A DNA stretch of 64,000 nt from Spiractinospora alimapuensis (GCF_018437505.1 NZ_CP072467.1:4302010-4366009); one strand, 5' to 3'; positions 22,533-31,745 are shown, counted from the first letter of the stretch. The notes: generated by a model not told the origin, from the letters alone. Made by a program: numbers and translations.

Positions 22533-24386
22533 GTGAGTGCGCCTGCGGCTTCCGCCGACTCCCCTCGCCCACCCGCGGCCGCGCGATCGTCGGTTCGTCC
22601 CCACGATCCGCCGCGGCAGCAGCTCTACGTGGCCGGTGGGCTGTCGGCCGCCATGGCGGCGACCATCGGGTTGGCCACGTTGGCGACGCTTGCGTTGATC
22701 GGGTGGGTCGCCGCCCCGCACGGGGGGTTCGGGGAGGACATCCCGGACGTCCTGCGGTTGGCCGTACAGATGTGGCTGGTGGGTCACCATGTCGGCTTCG
22801 CCGTTCCCGGTGGCGAGATCTCCCTGCTGCCGATGGGGCTGGTGCTGGTTCCCGGTCTCGTCGTCTACCGAATGGGGCGCCGGCTGGCGCGCAACTGCGA
22901 CATTCCGCGGGTGCGCGGGGTGTTCCGGGCCGCACTCGCCATCGCGGGCCCCTACTCCGCGATCACCGGCACGATGGCGCTCGTGGCGCAGACGTCGACG
23001 ATGCAGCCCAGCATGATCCAGGCCCTCGTGTCGGGGTTCCTGCTCGCATACGTGGCCGGCGGCCTGGGCGTGCTGCGGCAGCTGCTCGTGGACAAGCGGA
23101 TCGCGCGGCGCCGTCTACTCTTCCAACTTCCGCCCCGAGTGCGTTCGCTGGTGGTGGGCACGTTCACCGCGAGCGTGCTGCTGGGGCTCGCCGGACTGGT
23201 GTTGTTCCTCGTCGGTCTGGCCGCCAACCTCGGTGAAGCGGTCGAGGTCACTCAGCAGCTTCGTCCGGGGATCGTCGGCGGGGGTCTCCTGGTCTTGCTG
23301 CAGGCGCTGTACCTGCCCAACGCCGTGGTCTTCGGCGCCTCCTACGCGGCCGGTCCGGGGTTCATGGTGGGGGCGGACACGATCGTGGCGCCCACCGGCA
23401 TCAGCCATGGTCCGCTGCCGGCGCTGCCGATGTTGGCGGCGATTCCCGCGAACGGCCCGGCGCCGCTGCTGTCGTTGGCGGCTCTGCTGGCGCCGTTCGT
23501 CGCGGGTGGCGTGGCCGGCTGGCAGATGATGCGGGCCCGCCCCACACCCGTGAGCGAGGCGGCCCCGCTGTGGGGCTTCGTGTGTGGAGTCTGCACGGGT
23601 GTCGTGTGGGGCGCGCTGGCCGTGGCGGCGGGTGGGCCCCTGGGCGCGGAACGGTTGGCGAGCGTTGGGCCCTCCGGTTGGCAGGTCGGGGCGGTGGTCG
23701 CGTTGGAGGTCGGGCTGGCCGCGGCGATCGCCGGCTGGTTCGCCAACTGGCTGCACTTCCGGCGGGCGATCCGGTCCGGCGAGGTGGCGCTCGCCGACGA
23801 CGACGGTGAGCCGGGGTCGCCGCTGCTCTCCGGGAGCGTGGCCGCCGAGCGAGCGGTGAGTACGGTGGCCGCGGCGAAGCGTCGCCTGCTCGGGGCGACG
23901 CCGCGTTCGATCCGCAGGGCCGCGAAGAAGGCGCGCCGATCCACGAAGAAGCGCGAGCCCGATCCGGTCGCGAAGCCTACGGGCACCGCCCTCGGCGAGG
24001 AAGCCAACTCCGACTCCACGACCACGACCACCCCCACGCCCGACGCCGCGACCGGTGCGTCAGCGGCGTCGACGGACGGAGTGACCGAGCCGGAGCCCGC
24101 CGCCGCACCCCCCGCGGACCGGGGTCGCCGAGGCGTGGTTCCCCTCAAGGAGCGCAAGCGGGGGCGAGGCAAGTTGGAGTCCTCGCGGGACGCCACAGCC
24201 GAACGGGCCGCCAGCGAGGCGGATGACGAGTGGGCCGACGACGCGGACGTCCAGTTCGGTGTCGTCTACGAGGAGGGGGCGACCGACGACGCGGACTCCG
24301 ACCGGGGTGACTCCGCCACTCAGGCGACGGTTACCCCGTTGACCGGGCGGTTGTCCGGTCGGGAGGGCGGAGAGTCGGGCGAGTGA
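22533..24386 (+). CDS. DUF6350-family multipass membrane protein
   Basis: A 617-residue protein when started at GTG 22533; the frame is open further upstream but that part reads through the sucD terminator. About ten hydrophobic segments occupy residues 30-415, including AVPGGEISLLPMG, which is typical of the actinobacterial DUF6350 family encoded between sucD and purN. The last 200 residues are hydrophilic: a Lys/Arg-rich stretch (RSIRRAAKKARRSTKKREPD), then Thr/Pro-rich and finally acidic sequence, likely a cytoplasmic tail. The function is unknown; some annotations link it to cell division. Genome context is conserved in this phylum. Confidence 0.85.
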   Translation: MSAPAASADSPRPPAAARSSVRPHDPPRQQLYVAGGLSAAMAATIGLATLATLALIGWVAAPHGGFGEDIPDVLRLAVQMWLVGHHVGFAVPGGEISLLPMGLVLVPGLVVYRMGRRLARNCDIPRVRGVFRAALAIAGPYSAITGTMALVAQTSTMQPSMIQALVSGFLLAYVAGGLGVLRQLLVDKRIARRRLLFQLPPRVRSLVVGTFTASVLLGLAGLVLFLVGLAANLGEAVEVTQQLRPGIVGGGLLVLLQALYLPNAVVFGASYAAGPGFMVGADTIVAPTGISHGPLPALPMLAAIPANGPAPLLSLAALLAPFVAGGVAGWQMMRARPTPVSEAAPLWGFVCGVCTGVVWGALAVAAGGPLGAERLASVGPSGWQVGAVVALEVGLAAAIAGWFANWLHFRRAIRSGEVALADDDGEPGSPLLSGSVAAERAVSTVAAAKRRLLGATPRSIRRAAKKARRSTKKREPDPVAKPTGTALGEEANSDSTTTTTPTPDAATGASAASTDGVTEPEPAAAPPADRGRRGVVPLKERKRGRGKLESSRDATAERAASEADDEWADDADVQFGVVYEEGATDDADSDRGDSATQATVTPLTGRLSGREGGESGE

Positions 24387-24486
24387 GGAGCTTCCTGCCG
24401 GGGGACGGGGGTGGCCCTCGGGGGGAAGCCTGGTCTCTCCGTGGTCCGAGGTCGCCGGCGCGGTCCCGATCGGGAACGGGCTGGGC

Positions 24487-24906
24487 TCAGTCCCCGACTA
24501 CGGCGTTGATGATCCACGGTGGGACGTTCTGCGCGTCGAGGTAGCCGCGGAACTCGGCGTCGCACTCCGCCGCCACCGCGTTGGTGTTGGCGGTGGCCAG
24601 GCAGTCCTGCCAGTCATTGACCGCGCCCATGGCGAACCAGTACGCGGTGAAGGCGGCGCCCCACAGCAGGATCCCGACCACGCCGAGCACGATGGCGGCC
24701 AGGGAGCCGGGCGCCGCCGTGGCCGTCGCCTTCGCCTGCCGGCGGGCGCGGATACCCAAGACGATGCCGGCGAGCGACAGCGGGATCCCGTACCACAGGA
24801 TGAGCAGCCCGAGAGTGGAGCAGATGAGACCCCAGAGTCCGCCCCGTTGCACTGTGGGCTTCGCGCCGTCGGTCTTCGTGTCGGCAGCGGGCGGCGTTTC
24901 TGCCAC
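24487..24906 (-). CDS. DUF4190-type small membrane protein
   Basis: A 139-residue protein with two hydrophobic hairpins: LLILWYGIPLSLAGIVLGI and LAAIVLGVVGILLWGAAF, joined by a basic loop RARRQAK. This is the DUF4190 pattern (GxxxSLAGIVLGI). The C-terminal 40 residues, with CLATANTNAVAAECDAEF, have two Cys that could pair outside the membrane. It is convergent with DUF6350. Role unknown. Confidence 0.78.
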   Translation of the reverse strand: MAETPPAADTKTDGAKPTVQRGGLWGLICSTLGLLILWYGIPLSLAGIVLGIRARRQAKATATAAPGSLAAIVLGVVGILLWGAAFTAYWFAMGAVNDWQDCLATANTNAVAAECDAEFRGYLDAQNVPPWIINAVVGD

Positions 24907-25220
24907 GTGGGCTCCTTCTCATCGGGTGTGCGGTTGACGGTCCCGCCGGGGTCGGTGCCGTCGTCAGGCCCCGCTCCCGCGGGACGTGACGCTTCGCATC
25001 ATTCCATTGTCACTCCCCGATACGACGTTGCCGGCGGAGGTCGAAGGCAAGCCATGGCGGAGGTCTGTGGATCATGCCCAAGTCGGGTCCACGTGGGATA
25101 GACGCTACCTGGCCATATAGGGTGTTCGAGCGGGTAACCCCTCTCGTGTGGCGCGGCGCGGCGCGCCGGCACGCGGCGAGGCGTCAGGTTTCGAGCGGGT
25201 TGAACAGAAGGCACACATCA
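24907..25220 (+). other. Intergenic region upstream of purN
   Basis: A 314-bp gap between divergent DUF4190 and purN genes. A possible -10, CATATAGGGT, lies near 25112-25121. The frame in phase with purN is open back to 25074, but its sequence has no family resemblance. A GC-rich run (GGCGCGGCGCGCCGG near 25151-25165) could fold. No known riboswitch was recognised. Confidence 0.4.
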
Positions 25221-25835
25221 GTGCGAGTCGTCGTCCTCATCTCCGGCAGCGGCACCAACATGGAGGCTCTGCTGGAGGCCACTGCGGAGTCCGACTACGG
25301 TGTCACGATCGCCGCCGTCGGTGCGGACCGTGACGCCTCCGGGCTGGACCGTGCCCGAGCCGCTGGTGTTCCGACGTTCGTATGCCGCCTGGCCGACCAC
25401 CCCGATCGAGCCGCGTGGGACGAAGCCCTGAGCGAACTCCTCGACACCCACGCCCCCGACCTCGTGGTCTCCGCCGGCTTCATGCGTCTTCTCGGCTCCG
25501 CCGTCCTTGGCCGCCACACCGTCCTCAACATCCACCCCGCCCTGCTGCCGGCCTTCCCGGGCGCGCACGCGGTGCGCGACGCCCTGGCCTACGGTGTCCG
25601 CTACACGGGAACCACGGCGCACTTCGTGGACGAGGGGGTGGACACCGGCCCCGTCATCGAGCAGGTGCCGGTCGCGGTCCACCCGGACGACGACGAGGCG
25701 AGCCTGCACGCACGCATCAAGGTAGAGGAACGGCGCATGCTGGTCGAGGTCGTGCGCCGCCTCGCCGCCGAGGGCTGGCGGCTGGAGGGGCGTCACGCCC
25801 ACTACGGCGGTTCCGTGCCGCAGCGCGCACGGTAG
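25221..25835 (+). CDS. purN: Phosphoribosylglycinamide formyltransferase
   Basis: A 204-residue enzyme of family length from GTG 25221. The fold start [18 protein letters not shown] is diagnostic. The catalytic Asn-His-Asp appear in [15 protein letters not shown] and in [13 protein letters not shown]. It transfers a formyl group from 10-formyl-THF to GAR, the third step of purine synthesis. purH follows after 83 bp and folD makes the folate donor, so the three genes form a functional set. Confidence 0.97.
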   Translation: MRVVVLISGSGTNMEALLEATAESDYGVTIAAVGADRDASGLDRARAAGVPTFVCRLADHPDRAAWDEALSELLDTHAPDLVVSAGFMRLLGSAVLGRHTVLNIHPALLPAFPGAHAVRDALAYGVRYTGTTAHFVDEGVDTGPVIEQVPVAVHPDDDEASLHARIKVEERRMLVEVVRRLAAEGWRLEGRHAHYGGSVPQRAR

Positions 25836-25858
25836 GGCAGGACCGTGTTCCTGTTCCC

Positions 25859-25894
25859 GAGGACCGCCGTGCTTGTGAGGACCGCCGTGCTTGT
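25859..25894 (+). repeat. Exact 18-bp tandem duplication between purN and purH
   Basis: GAGGACCGCCGTGCTTGT occurs twice head-to-tail immediately before the ribosome-binding region of purH. It is probably a recent slippage product in the intergenic leader. Confidence 0.85.
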
Positions 25895-25918
25895 TGGTAC
25901 AGAAGTGAAGGAGAACCG

Positions 25919-27481
25919 GTGACCCTACGGCCCATTCGGCGCGCCTTGATCAGCGTCTATGACAAGACCGGCCTGGAGGAGCTGGCCGTCGGACTGGCCG
26001 AGGCCGGGGTGGAGATCGTGTCCACCGGCTCCACGGCGGGACGGCTCGCGGACGCCGGCGTCCCGGTCACCCCGGTGGAGGACGTGACCGGATTCCCCGA
26101 GTGCCTGGAGGGGCGGGTCAAGACCCTGCACCCCGCCGTCCACGCCGGGCTCCTCGCCGACCAGACCGACACCCAACACCGTGACACCCTGGACGAGTTG
26201 GGTATCGCACCCTTCGACCTGTTGGTCGTCAACCTGTACCCGTTCTCGGCCACCGTCGCCTCCGGCGCCACCGAGGCGGAGTGCGTGGAGAAGATCGACA
26301 TCGGTGGACCGGCGATGATCCGGGGTGCGGCGAAGAACCACGCGAGTGTCGCGGTGGTCGTCGACCCCACGCGCTACGACGACGTGCTGGAGACCGTGCG
26401 CTCCGGCGGGTTCACCCTGCCGCAGCGCAAGCGGCTCGCTGCGGCCGCCTACTCCCACACCGCCGCATACGACGCCGCGGTCGCCTCCTGGTTCGCCGAG
26501 ACCTACGCTCCCGACGAAGTGGCGCGGAGCACCGGATGGCCGGACTTCGCCGCGTCGGTCTACGAGCGGGTCACGCCGCTGCGCTACGGCGAGAACCCGC
26601 ACCAGAGCGCGGCCCTCTACCGTGGCGCGGACGCGACCGGCCTCGCCGGCGCGACGCAGCTCCACGGCAAGGAGATGTCCTACAACAACTACGTGGACGC
26701 CGACGCCGCCCTGCGCGCGGCGCACGACTTCGACGCGCCCTGCGTCGCGATCGTGAAGCACGCCAACCCGTGCGGCATCGCCCTGGGGGGCGACGTCGCC
26801 GAGGCACACCGCAAGGCGCACGCCTGTGACCCGGTGTCGGCGTTCGGCGGCGTCATCGCCACCAACAGCACCGTCACCGCCGAGATGGCGCGCCAGGTCG
26901 CCGACGTGTTCACCGAGGTGGTGGTAGCTCCGGAGTTCGCCGCGGAGGCGGTGGAGATTCTCACCCAGAAGAAGAACGTGCGTCTGCTGCGCGTGGAGCT
27001 GGGCCCCCGCAGGCTACGTCGGGAGACGCGGGCGATCAGTGGCGGCCTGCTGCAGCAGGCGCCCGACCTGATCGACGCCCCCGGTGACGATCCCACCACC
27101 TGGGAGCTCAAGGCGGGCCCGGCGGCCGACGAGGCCACCATGGCGGACCTGGTGCTCGCGTGGCGATCGGCTCGGTCGGTGAAGTCCAACGCGATCCTCC
27201 TCGCCGCGGACCGCGCCTCGGTCGGTATCGGCATGGGTCAGGTCAACCGGGTGGACTCCGCGCGGTTGGCCATCACCCGCGCCGGCGAACGCGCCCAGGG
27301 AGCCGTCGCCGCGAGCGACGCTTTCTTCCCCTTCCCCGACGGGCTGGAGGTGCTGCTCGACGCCGGCGTCCGCGGCGTCGTCCAGCCGGGCGGATCCGTT
27401 CGAGATGAGGAAGTGATCGCCGCGGCCCAGCGCGCGAATGTCACCATGTACCTGACGGGTACACGGCACTTCTTTCACTAG
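25919..27481 (+). CDS. purH: Bifunctional AICAR formyltransferase / IMP cyclohydrolase
   Basis: A 520-residue enzyme from GTG 25919, preceded by AAGGAGAA. The N-terminal IMP cyclohydrolase (about 1-200) has [38 protein letters not shown] and [12 protein letters not shown]. The AICAR transformylase half has [13 protein letters not shown], the catalytic region KHANPCG, and the C-terminal [14 protein letters not shown]. It carries out the final two steps to IMP. The last codons form the first copy of a 15-bp tandem repeat, so stop codons recur in frame downstream. Confidence 0.98.
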   Translation: MTLRPIRRALISVYDKTGLEELAVGLAEAGVEIVSTGSTAGRLADAGVPVTPVEDVTGFPECLEGRVKTLHPAVHAGLLADQTDTQHRDTLDELGIAPFDLLVVNLYPFSATVASGATEAECVEKIDIGGPAMIRGAAKNHASVAVVVDPTRYDDVLETVRSGGFTLPQRKRLAAAAYSHTAAYDAAVASWFAETYAPDEVARSTGWPDFAASVYERVTPLRYGENPHQSAALYRGADATGLAGATQLHGKEMSYNNYVDADAALRAAHDFDAPCVAIVKHANPCGIALGGDVAEAHRKAHACDPVSAFGGVIATNSTVTAEMARQVADVFTEVVVAPEFAAEAVEILTQKKNVRLLRVELGPRRLRRETRAISGGLLQQAPDLIDAPGDDPTTWELKAGPAADEATMADLVLAWRSARSVKSNAILLAADRASVGIGMGQVNRVDSARLAITRAGERAQGAVAASDAFFPFPDGLEVLLDAGVRGVVQPGGSVRDEEVIAAAQRANVTMYLTGTRHFFH

Positions 27482-27516
27482 CAGAGTTTTCACTAGCAGA
27501 GTTTTCGTTAGCAGCG
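27472..27516 (+). repeat. Three 15-bp tandem repeats over the purH stop codon
   Basis: CTTTCACTAGCAGAG, TTTTCACTAGCAGAG and TTTTCGTTAGCAGCG run head-to-tail. Because 15 is a multiple of three, each unit puts a TAG in the purH frame; the first is the true stop. It looks like slippage amplification of the gene end. Confidence 0.85.
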
Positions 27517-27657
27517 TCTCCACGAGCAGGGCACCGACAGAGCCGGGCTCGAGTGGGCTGGTGGGGGCGCTGCCCTCTCGTCAGCCACCAACACAGCTTC
27601 CTCTGACAGAGCTTCCTGGCAGCGGCCCCACCGACGATGGGAATGGAGCGGGTCATC

Positions 27658-28512
27658 GTGAGCGCGGAGATCCTGGACGGCAAGGCAACAGCGGCGTCGA
27701 TACGTGCCGAACTCGCGCAGCGCGTCGCGCGCCTGCGCGAGCGCGGAGTCACACCTGGGCTGGGCACGATCCTGGTGGGTGACGATCCCGGTAGCCACTC
27801 CTACGTGCGCGGGAAGCACAAGGACTGTGCCGAGATCGGCGTCGAGAGTATCCGCGTGGACCTGCCGGAGACGGCGACCCAGGCCGAGGTCGAGGCGGCG
27901 GTGGACCGGTTGAACGCCGACCCCGCCTGTACCGGCTACATCGTGCAGCTTCCGCTGCCGAAGGGGCTAGACGAGATGGCGGTCCTGGAGCGGATGGACC
28001 CGGCCAAGGACGCCGACGGACTGCACCCGGTGAGCCTGGGACGGCTCACCCTGATGGAGGACGGGCCGCTGCCGTGCACCCCGCGCGGCATCGTGGAGCT
28101 GCTGCGCCGCTACGAGATCGAGCTCAAGGGGGCCGACGTCACGGTCGTCGGCCGCGGCGTCACCGTCGGGCGCCCGCTGGGGCTGCTGTTGACGCGGCGA
28201 ACCGAGAACGCAACCGTCACCCTGTGCCACACCGGGACCCGTGACCTGGCCGAGCACACCCGTCGTGCCGACATCGTCGTGGCGGCCGCGGGCGTACCCG
28301 GTCTGATCACGGCCGACATGGTGCGTCCGGGAGCGGCCGTGTTGGATGTCGGAATCACCCGCACCGAGTCGGGCCTCGCCGGCGACGTCGCGCCGGACGT
28401 GCGAGAGGTCGCGGGCCATGTCGCCCCGGTTCCCGGTGGAGTGGGGCCGATGACCCGCGCCATGCTGCTGCGGAACGTGGTCGAGGCGGCGGAACGGAGC
28501 GCGGGCGTCTAG
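27658..28512 (+). CDS. folD: Bifunctional methylene-THF dehydrogenase / methenyl-THF cyclohydrolase
   Basis: The GTG at 27658 has GGAG 9 nt upstream and gives 284 residues, the usual size; an in-frame ATG at 27637 would add seven residues. Motifs: [13 protein letters not shown] (the catalytic Lys-bearing motif), [13 protein letters not shown], the dinucleotide site [16 protein letters not shown], and the signature [14 protein letters not shown]. It produces 10-formyl-THF for PurN and PurH. The stop TAG (28510-28512) is part of the target site of an IS element that lies directly behind the gene, so the reading frame is intact but any original downstream partner is separated. Confidence 0.97.
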   Translation: MSAEILDGKATAASIRAELAQRVARLRERGVTPGLGTILVGDDPGSHSYVRGKHKDCAEIGVESIRVDLPETATQAEVEAAVDRLNADPACTGYIVQLPLPKGLDEMAVLERMDPAKDADGLHPVSLGRLTLMEDGPLPCTPRGIVELLRRYEIELKGADVTVVGRGVTVGRPLGLLLTRRTENATVTLCHTGTRDLAEHTRRADIVVAAAGVPGLITADMVRPGAAVLDVGITRTESGLAGDVAPDVREVAGHVAPVPGGVGPMTRAMLLRNVVEAAERSAGV

Positions 28513-28513
28513 G
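28508..28513 (+). repeat. Left target-site duplication TCTAGG of the IS481-type element
   Basis: TCTAGG here is repeated exactly at 29609-29614 on the other side of the element. It fits the NCTAGN target preference known for IS481-group elements. Confidence 0.9.
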
Positions 28514-29501
28514 TGTTCTGTCCTGTGAGGTTGGTGACGCGGGTGGTGGGTGGGCCGTTGATGGCGGTGTGGAAGCGGTGGTGATTGTAGTGGTGCAGCC
28601 ATCCGGTGAATGCGTGGCGGCGTTGGGTCTCTGAGGTGTAGGGGCGGGCGTAGGCCCATTCGTCGGTCAGGGTGCGGTGGAAGCGTTCGACCTTGCCGTT
28701 GGTTTGGGGCCGGTAGGGGCGGGTGCGCTTGTGTGCGATCTGGGTCTGGGTCAGCGTTTCGCGCCACAGACCGGATCTGTAGCAGGACCCGTTGTCGGTC
28801 AGGACCCGCTCCACGGTGATGCCCACCGAGGCGAAGTAGGCCGCTGCGCGCTGCCAGAAGGCGGTGGCGGTCTCTTTGCGTTCGTCGGCCAGGATTTCGG
28901 TGTAGGCCAGGCGGGAGTGGTCGTCCAGGGCGGTGTGCAGGTAGCTGTGGCCGATCACCGGGGACCCGTTGCGTCGGGCGGTGGTGGCTGCCTGCTTGTT
29001 GCGTACTCCCGCGTGGCGGCCCACTGCGCGGTGGCCGCCGCCGTCGGGGATGGAGCCGAGTTTTTTGACGTCGACATGGACCAGTTCGCCGGGGCGGGCG
29101 CGTTCGTAGCGGCGCACGGTGCGGCCGGTGGCGCGGTCCAGGTGGGCCAGGCGAGCGCAGCCGTGGCGTGTGAGGATGCGGTGGACGGTAGAGGCGGGCA
29201 TGTGCAGGTGCCCGGCGATACGGGCCGGTCCCCACTGGTTGAGGTGGCGGAGTTTGATGACGCGGCGCTGACGGCGGATGGAGGTGCGCCGGGGCGAGCG
29301 GGCGGGACGGCTGGAGGCATCGGTCATGGCGGCTGGGCCGCCGGTGCGGTAGCGCGCGGCCCAGCGCTGGGCGGTGGTGGCCGAGACCTGGAAGCGTTCA
29401 GCGGCCCGGCGCAGCGGCCATCCGTCCTCGACAATGCAGCGGGCCAATGCCAGGCGGCCAGCCGGTGCGAGCTTGGCGTTGGGATGGGTAGCGTGAGGCA
29501 T
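28509..29501 (-). CDS. IS481-family transposase
   Basis: A 330-residue DDE transposase from ATG 29501. An N-terminal helix-turn-helix ([22 protein letters not shown]) and second HTH ([20 protein letters not shown]) are followed by the integrase core: HVDVKKLG gives the first Asp, [10 protein letters not shown] the second, and KVERFHRTL the Glu. [14 protein letters not shown] is the IS481/IS3 hallmark. Its stop codon TAG reads from 28511-28509, so two of its bases-plus come from the duplicated CTAG target rather than from the element. All catalytic residues are present, so the copy may be active. The start is uncertain; the frame is open to 29591. Confidence 0.95.
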   Translation of the reverse strand: MPHATHPNAKLAPAGRLALARCIVEDGWPLRRAAERFQVSATTAQRWAARYRTGGPAAMTDASSRPARSPRRTSIRRQRRVIKLRHLNQWGPARIAGHLHMPASTVHRILTRHGCARLAHLDRATGRTVRRYERARPGELVHVDVKKLGSIPDGGGHRAVGRHAGVRNKQAATTARRNGSPVIGHSYLHTALDDHSRLAYTEILADERKETATAFWQRAAAYFASVGITVERVLTDNGSCYRSGLWRETLTQTQIAHKRTRPYRPQTNGKVERFHRTLTDEWAYARPYTSETQRRHAFTGWLHHYNHHRFHTAINGPPTTRVTNLTGQNT

Positions 29502-29608
29502 CGAGGGCCTTCCGGTCCGGTGATGATGTCGCAATCCCCATCGATACCGGAGGCCCTCTTCGTATGCATCACGCGGGGTGGGTGTTACCAACCTCCATGG
29601 TCAGTACA
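28514..29608 (-). mobile_element. Complete IS481-type insertion sequence, 1,095 bp
   Basis: Boundaries were found from imperfect terminal inverted repeats: left TGTTCTGTCCTGTGAGGTTGG, taken here as its first 20-21 bases, and right end (read inward) TGTACTGACCATGGAGGTTG. They match at 20 of 27 positions. Both ends abut TCTAGG direct repeats. The element contains one transposase gene on the minus strand and nothing else. It sits exactly at the folD stop codon, and its integrity and perfect target duplication suggest recent insertion. Confidence 0.93.
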
Positions 29609-29614
29609 TCTAGG
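29609..29614 (+). repeat. Right target-site duplication TCTAGG
   Basis: The second copy of the 6-bp duplicated target. Removing the element and one copy would restore folD followed directly by CCGCGTTTCGCGG, a small hairpin. Confidence 0.9.
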
Positions 29615-29837
29615 CCGCGTTTCGCGGGCGCGAGGTTCTACTGTGCGGCTCCCGATTGGCGTCTGGCTGTGTTCTGGTCAGACAACAGAGGGCCGCTGGA
29701 CTTGCGAGCCACTCAACTGGATGACCGCTCGTTCCAAGAAGGTTGAGCCGTGCGAAGCACGACCCCACGAGGGTGGAGGCGGGCGACGGGCGGGCACAGC
29801 ACCAACGAGACACAACCAAGGAAACGGTTCCCAGACC

Positions 29838-29868
29838 TGATGGATCCCCGGGCGGGGGTCCATCTTCT
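29838..29868 (+). terminator. Hairpin terminator with T-rich tail before the ArsR gene
   Basis: Arms GATGGATCCCC (29838-29848) and GGGGGTCCATC (29853-29863) pair with one G-T wobble around a GGGC loop and are followed by TTCTTT. It would stop plus-strand transcription arriving from folD or from the IS region, isolating the ArsR operon. The rest of 29615-29920 holds no gene I can support. Confidence 0.75.
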
Positions 29869-29885
29869 TTGCGTTCGCGTATTCC

Positions 29886-29915
29886 TTGACAAGAATATAC
29901 CGGAAGGGGAATATA
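29886..29915 (+). promoter_or_regulatory. Promoter of the arsR-SRPBCC operon
   Basis: TTGACA (29886-29891) and AATATA (29910-29915) are 18 bp apart in an AT-rich pocket that contrasts with its surroundings. GAATATA occurs twice in it (29893 and 29909), possibly an operator for the ArsR-type regulator. The -10 ends 5 nt before ATG 29921, so the transcript may be leaderless, although GGAAGGGG at 29902-29909 could act as a ribosome site if transcription starts further upstream. Confidence 0.6.
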
Positions 29916-29920
29916 AGGCT

Positions 29921-30247
29921 ATGGAAGACGCCTTCGCGGTGCTGGCGGACCGGACGCGACGTCGGATACTCGACGAGCTGCGTCGCGGCGACCGGGTCGT
30001 GGGGGAGTTGGTCGACCAGCTGGGGGTGGCCCAGCCAACGGTGTCCAAGCATCTCAAGGTGTTGCGTGGCGCGGGCTTGGTCACGGTTCGTGTCGAAGCC
30101 CAGCAGCGCCGGTACGCCCTCGCGCCGGACGGTCTGCGACCACTGGACGACTGGTTGGAGCCGTATCGCCGGTTCTGGCTGAACCGATTCGACGATTTGG
30201 GCGTTCATCTGGACCGGACGTACCAGGACAAGGGGGAAGCGGGATGA
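29921..30247 (+). CDS. ArsR-family winged-helix transcriptional regulator
   Basis: A 108-residue regulator starting at ATG 29921. The fold is clear: AFAVLADRTRRRILDEL, then VGELVDQLGVAQPTVSKHLKVL as the recognition helix, then the wing GLVTVRVEAQQRRYAL. No Cys is present, so it is not a typical metal-thiolate sensor; it belongs to the branch paired with SRPBCC (AHSA1) proteins, often called the SdpR/Rv2034-like group. It overlaps the SRPBCC gene by ATGA, so translation is coupled. It probably represses its own operon. Confidence 0.93.
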   Translation: MEDAFAVLADRTRRRILDELRRGDRVVGELVDQLGVAQPTVSKHLKVLRGAGLVTVRVEAQQRRYALAPDGLRPLDDWLEPYRRFWLNRFDDLGVHLDRTYQDKGEAG

Positions 30248-30729
30248 CGGAGACCCACGTGCGCAAGATCGAACAGGACGGCAACCCGGCACTGTTGTTC
30301 GAGCGTCACTATCCGCACGGTGTGGAGCGGGTGTGGGAGGCGCTGACGGACCCGGCCCAGCTCGGCCGGTGGTTTCCCTGCGAGGTGCGGCTCCACCTGG
30401 TGCCAGGCGGCACCATCACCTTCCTCTTCCCGGGGGAGGAGCCCGAGACCGGAACGGTGACCGAGGTAGACGCGCCGACGGTGTTCGCGTTCAGCTGGGC
30501 GGGAGAGGAACTGCGCTGGACCCTGTCTCCCGACGACTCGGGTGAGGGCTCCGGGTGCGTGCTCCGACTGGTGAACACGATCGCGGATCCCGCCTGGGCC
30601 CCGAATACCGCCGCCGGGTGGGACAGCTGCCTTGGTGCCCTGGATGCGGTCCTGGAGGGGCGCACGCCGCAGGCCCACGCCCAACCGGACGACTCCGTGA
30701 TCGAGGGGTGGCGCACAGCCCTGCGTTGA
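30244..30729 (+). CDS. SRPBCC / AHSA1-domain protein
   Basis: A 161-residue START-like hydrophobic-pocket protein. The motif FERHYPHGVERVWEALTDPAQLGRWF spans the first strand and helix and is the AHSA1 (Aha1 C-terminal) pattern; GTITFLF-type strands and GWDSCLGALDAVLEG at the C-terminal helix complete the fold. The ligand is unknown. Such proteins nearly always share an operon with an ArsR regulator, as here, with a 4-bp overlap. Confidence 0.9.
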   Translation: MTETHVRKIEQDGNPALLFERHYPHGVERVWEALTDPAQLGRWFPCEVRLHLVPGGTITFLFPGEEPETGTVTEVDAPTVFAFSWAGEELRWTLSPDDSGEGSGCVLRLVNTIADPAWAPNTAAGWDSCLGALDAVLEGRTPQAHAQPDDSVIEGWRTALR

Positions 30730-30767
30730 ATCCTCAGCGCTGACCTACTGTGCGCCGGCTCGGGGGG

Positions 30768-31373
30768 TCAGCTCGCGCGTCGTGCCCGCTCCAGCGTGGG
30801 ACGCGGGCGTACCAGCCCGAGCGCGACGACCTCGTTGGCCAGTCGGGTGCGCCGGTTGGCGCCCTCGGGGATGCGGAACTTCTGGTAGAGGCGCAGCAGG
30901 TGTTGTTTGACCGCGGCCTCGGTGACGACGAGGTCCTCGGCGATCGCCCGCGCCGTGGCCGGCGACACGAAGGCTTCGTCGGACAGGGCGGGACGACACA
31001 GTGAGGCGAGCACGTCATGCTCGCGGCGGGTGAGTTCCGGTGTCGTTCCCCGGCGCATCTCGGCGTCGGGGTTGAGCTCCTCGTGGGGGAGGCCCCCCAC
31101 CTTGCAGCGGGCGGATCCGAAACTCAGCACATCGCCTTCGTCGAGAACCCGTCGCATGATCGGCCGCCCGTTGACACGGGTGCCGTTGCTGGAGAGTCCG
31201 AGGTCGACGATGTAGAGGTAGGGGCCGCGCCGGACGAGTTCGGCGTGGAGCTGAGAAACGCTGGGGTCGTCCAAGCGGATGTCCACTCCTCGGCCGCGTC
31301 CGACCGTGGTGACCTCAGCGTGCAAAGGCAGTGCTTCTCCGCTGTCCTCGACCCGCAGATAGGGCCCGTCCAC
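30768..31373 (-). CDS. FHA-domain protein with C-terminal winged helix-turn-helix
   Basis: A 201-residue protein from GTG 31373, which has GGGAGGGA upstream. Residues about 5-95 form a forkhead-associated domain (VTTVGRGRGVDIRLDDPSVSQLHAEL, then LSSNGTRVNG), which binds phosphothreonine. Residues about 115-195 form a DNA-binding domain (LTRREHDVLASLC and ATARAIAEDLVVTEAAVKQHL) of the LuxR/SARP-like winged type. This combination is known in actinobacteria and would link Ser/Thr kinase signalling to transcription, perhaps with the kinase at 15.4 kb. It is convergent with the SRPBCC gene. Confidence 0.85.
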   Translation of the reverse strand: MDGPYLRVEDSGEALPLHAEVTTVGRGRGVDIRLDDPSVSQLHAELVRRGPYLYIVDLGLSSNGTRVNGRPIMRRVLDEGDVLSFGSARCKVGGLPHEELNPDAEMRRGTTPELTRREHDVLASLCRPALSDEAFVSPATARAIAEDLVVTEAAVKQHLLRLYQKFRIPEGANRRTRLANEVVALGLVRPRPTLERARRAS

Positions 31374-31745
31374 GGTTGTCCCTCCCAGGGGTGTGGTGTC
31401 TCGTGGCCGACGGTTGCGGTGGGGCACGCACGGCACCTCGAGACTCGGGTGCCGATCGGGGGTGGGGATGGGGTGTGGGTGGATGGGGGGTCGTTGGGTC
31501 GGGGTGGTGGTTCTTACCGCACCGTGGCACTCATCTCAAGAATCGTTACCCGAAGGAGAGAGTTCTACGCCCGTGTCGGGGAAAAGGCTCTCGTTTGGGT
31601 CATCCCACAGGTGTCGGAAATGGCGAGCCGGGCTGTCCGCGGGTGTGGTCGCGAACGCGGAGTGCGACGGATCCACCCTGGGGTCGGCTTACAGTTGGTG
31701 GCGCGGTGTGCGCGGCAGCGACAACGAGGGCCGTGGTGACGGGAA
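31374..31745 (+). other. Intergenic region between FHA regulator and DUF3017 gene
   Basis: A 372-bp gap. It is G-rich on the plus strand between 31455 and 31510 (GGGGTGTGGGTGGATGGGGGG-type runs). CGTTACCCGAAGGAGAG (about 31545) includes a Shine-Dalgarno-like GGAG, but only short frames follow. I see no gene or recognised RNA. Confidence 0.4.

Noticed and set aside
29610-29746. Small frame after the IS (ends DLRATQLDDRSFQEG)
   Set aside because: No ribosome site at a plausible start, and the only ATG lies inside the IS; not supported as a gene.
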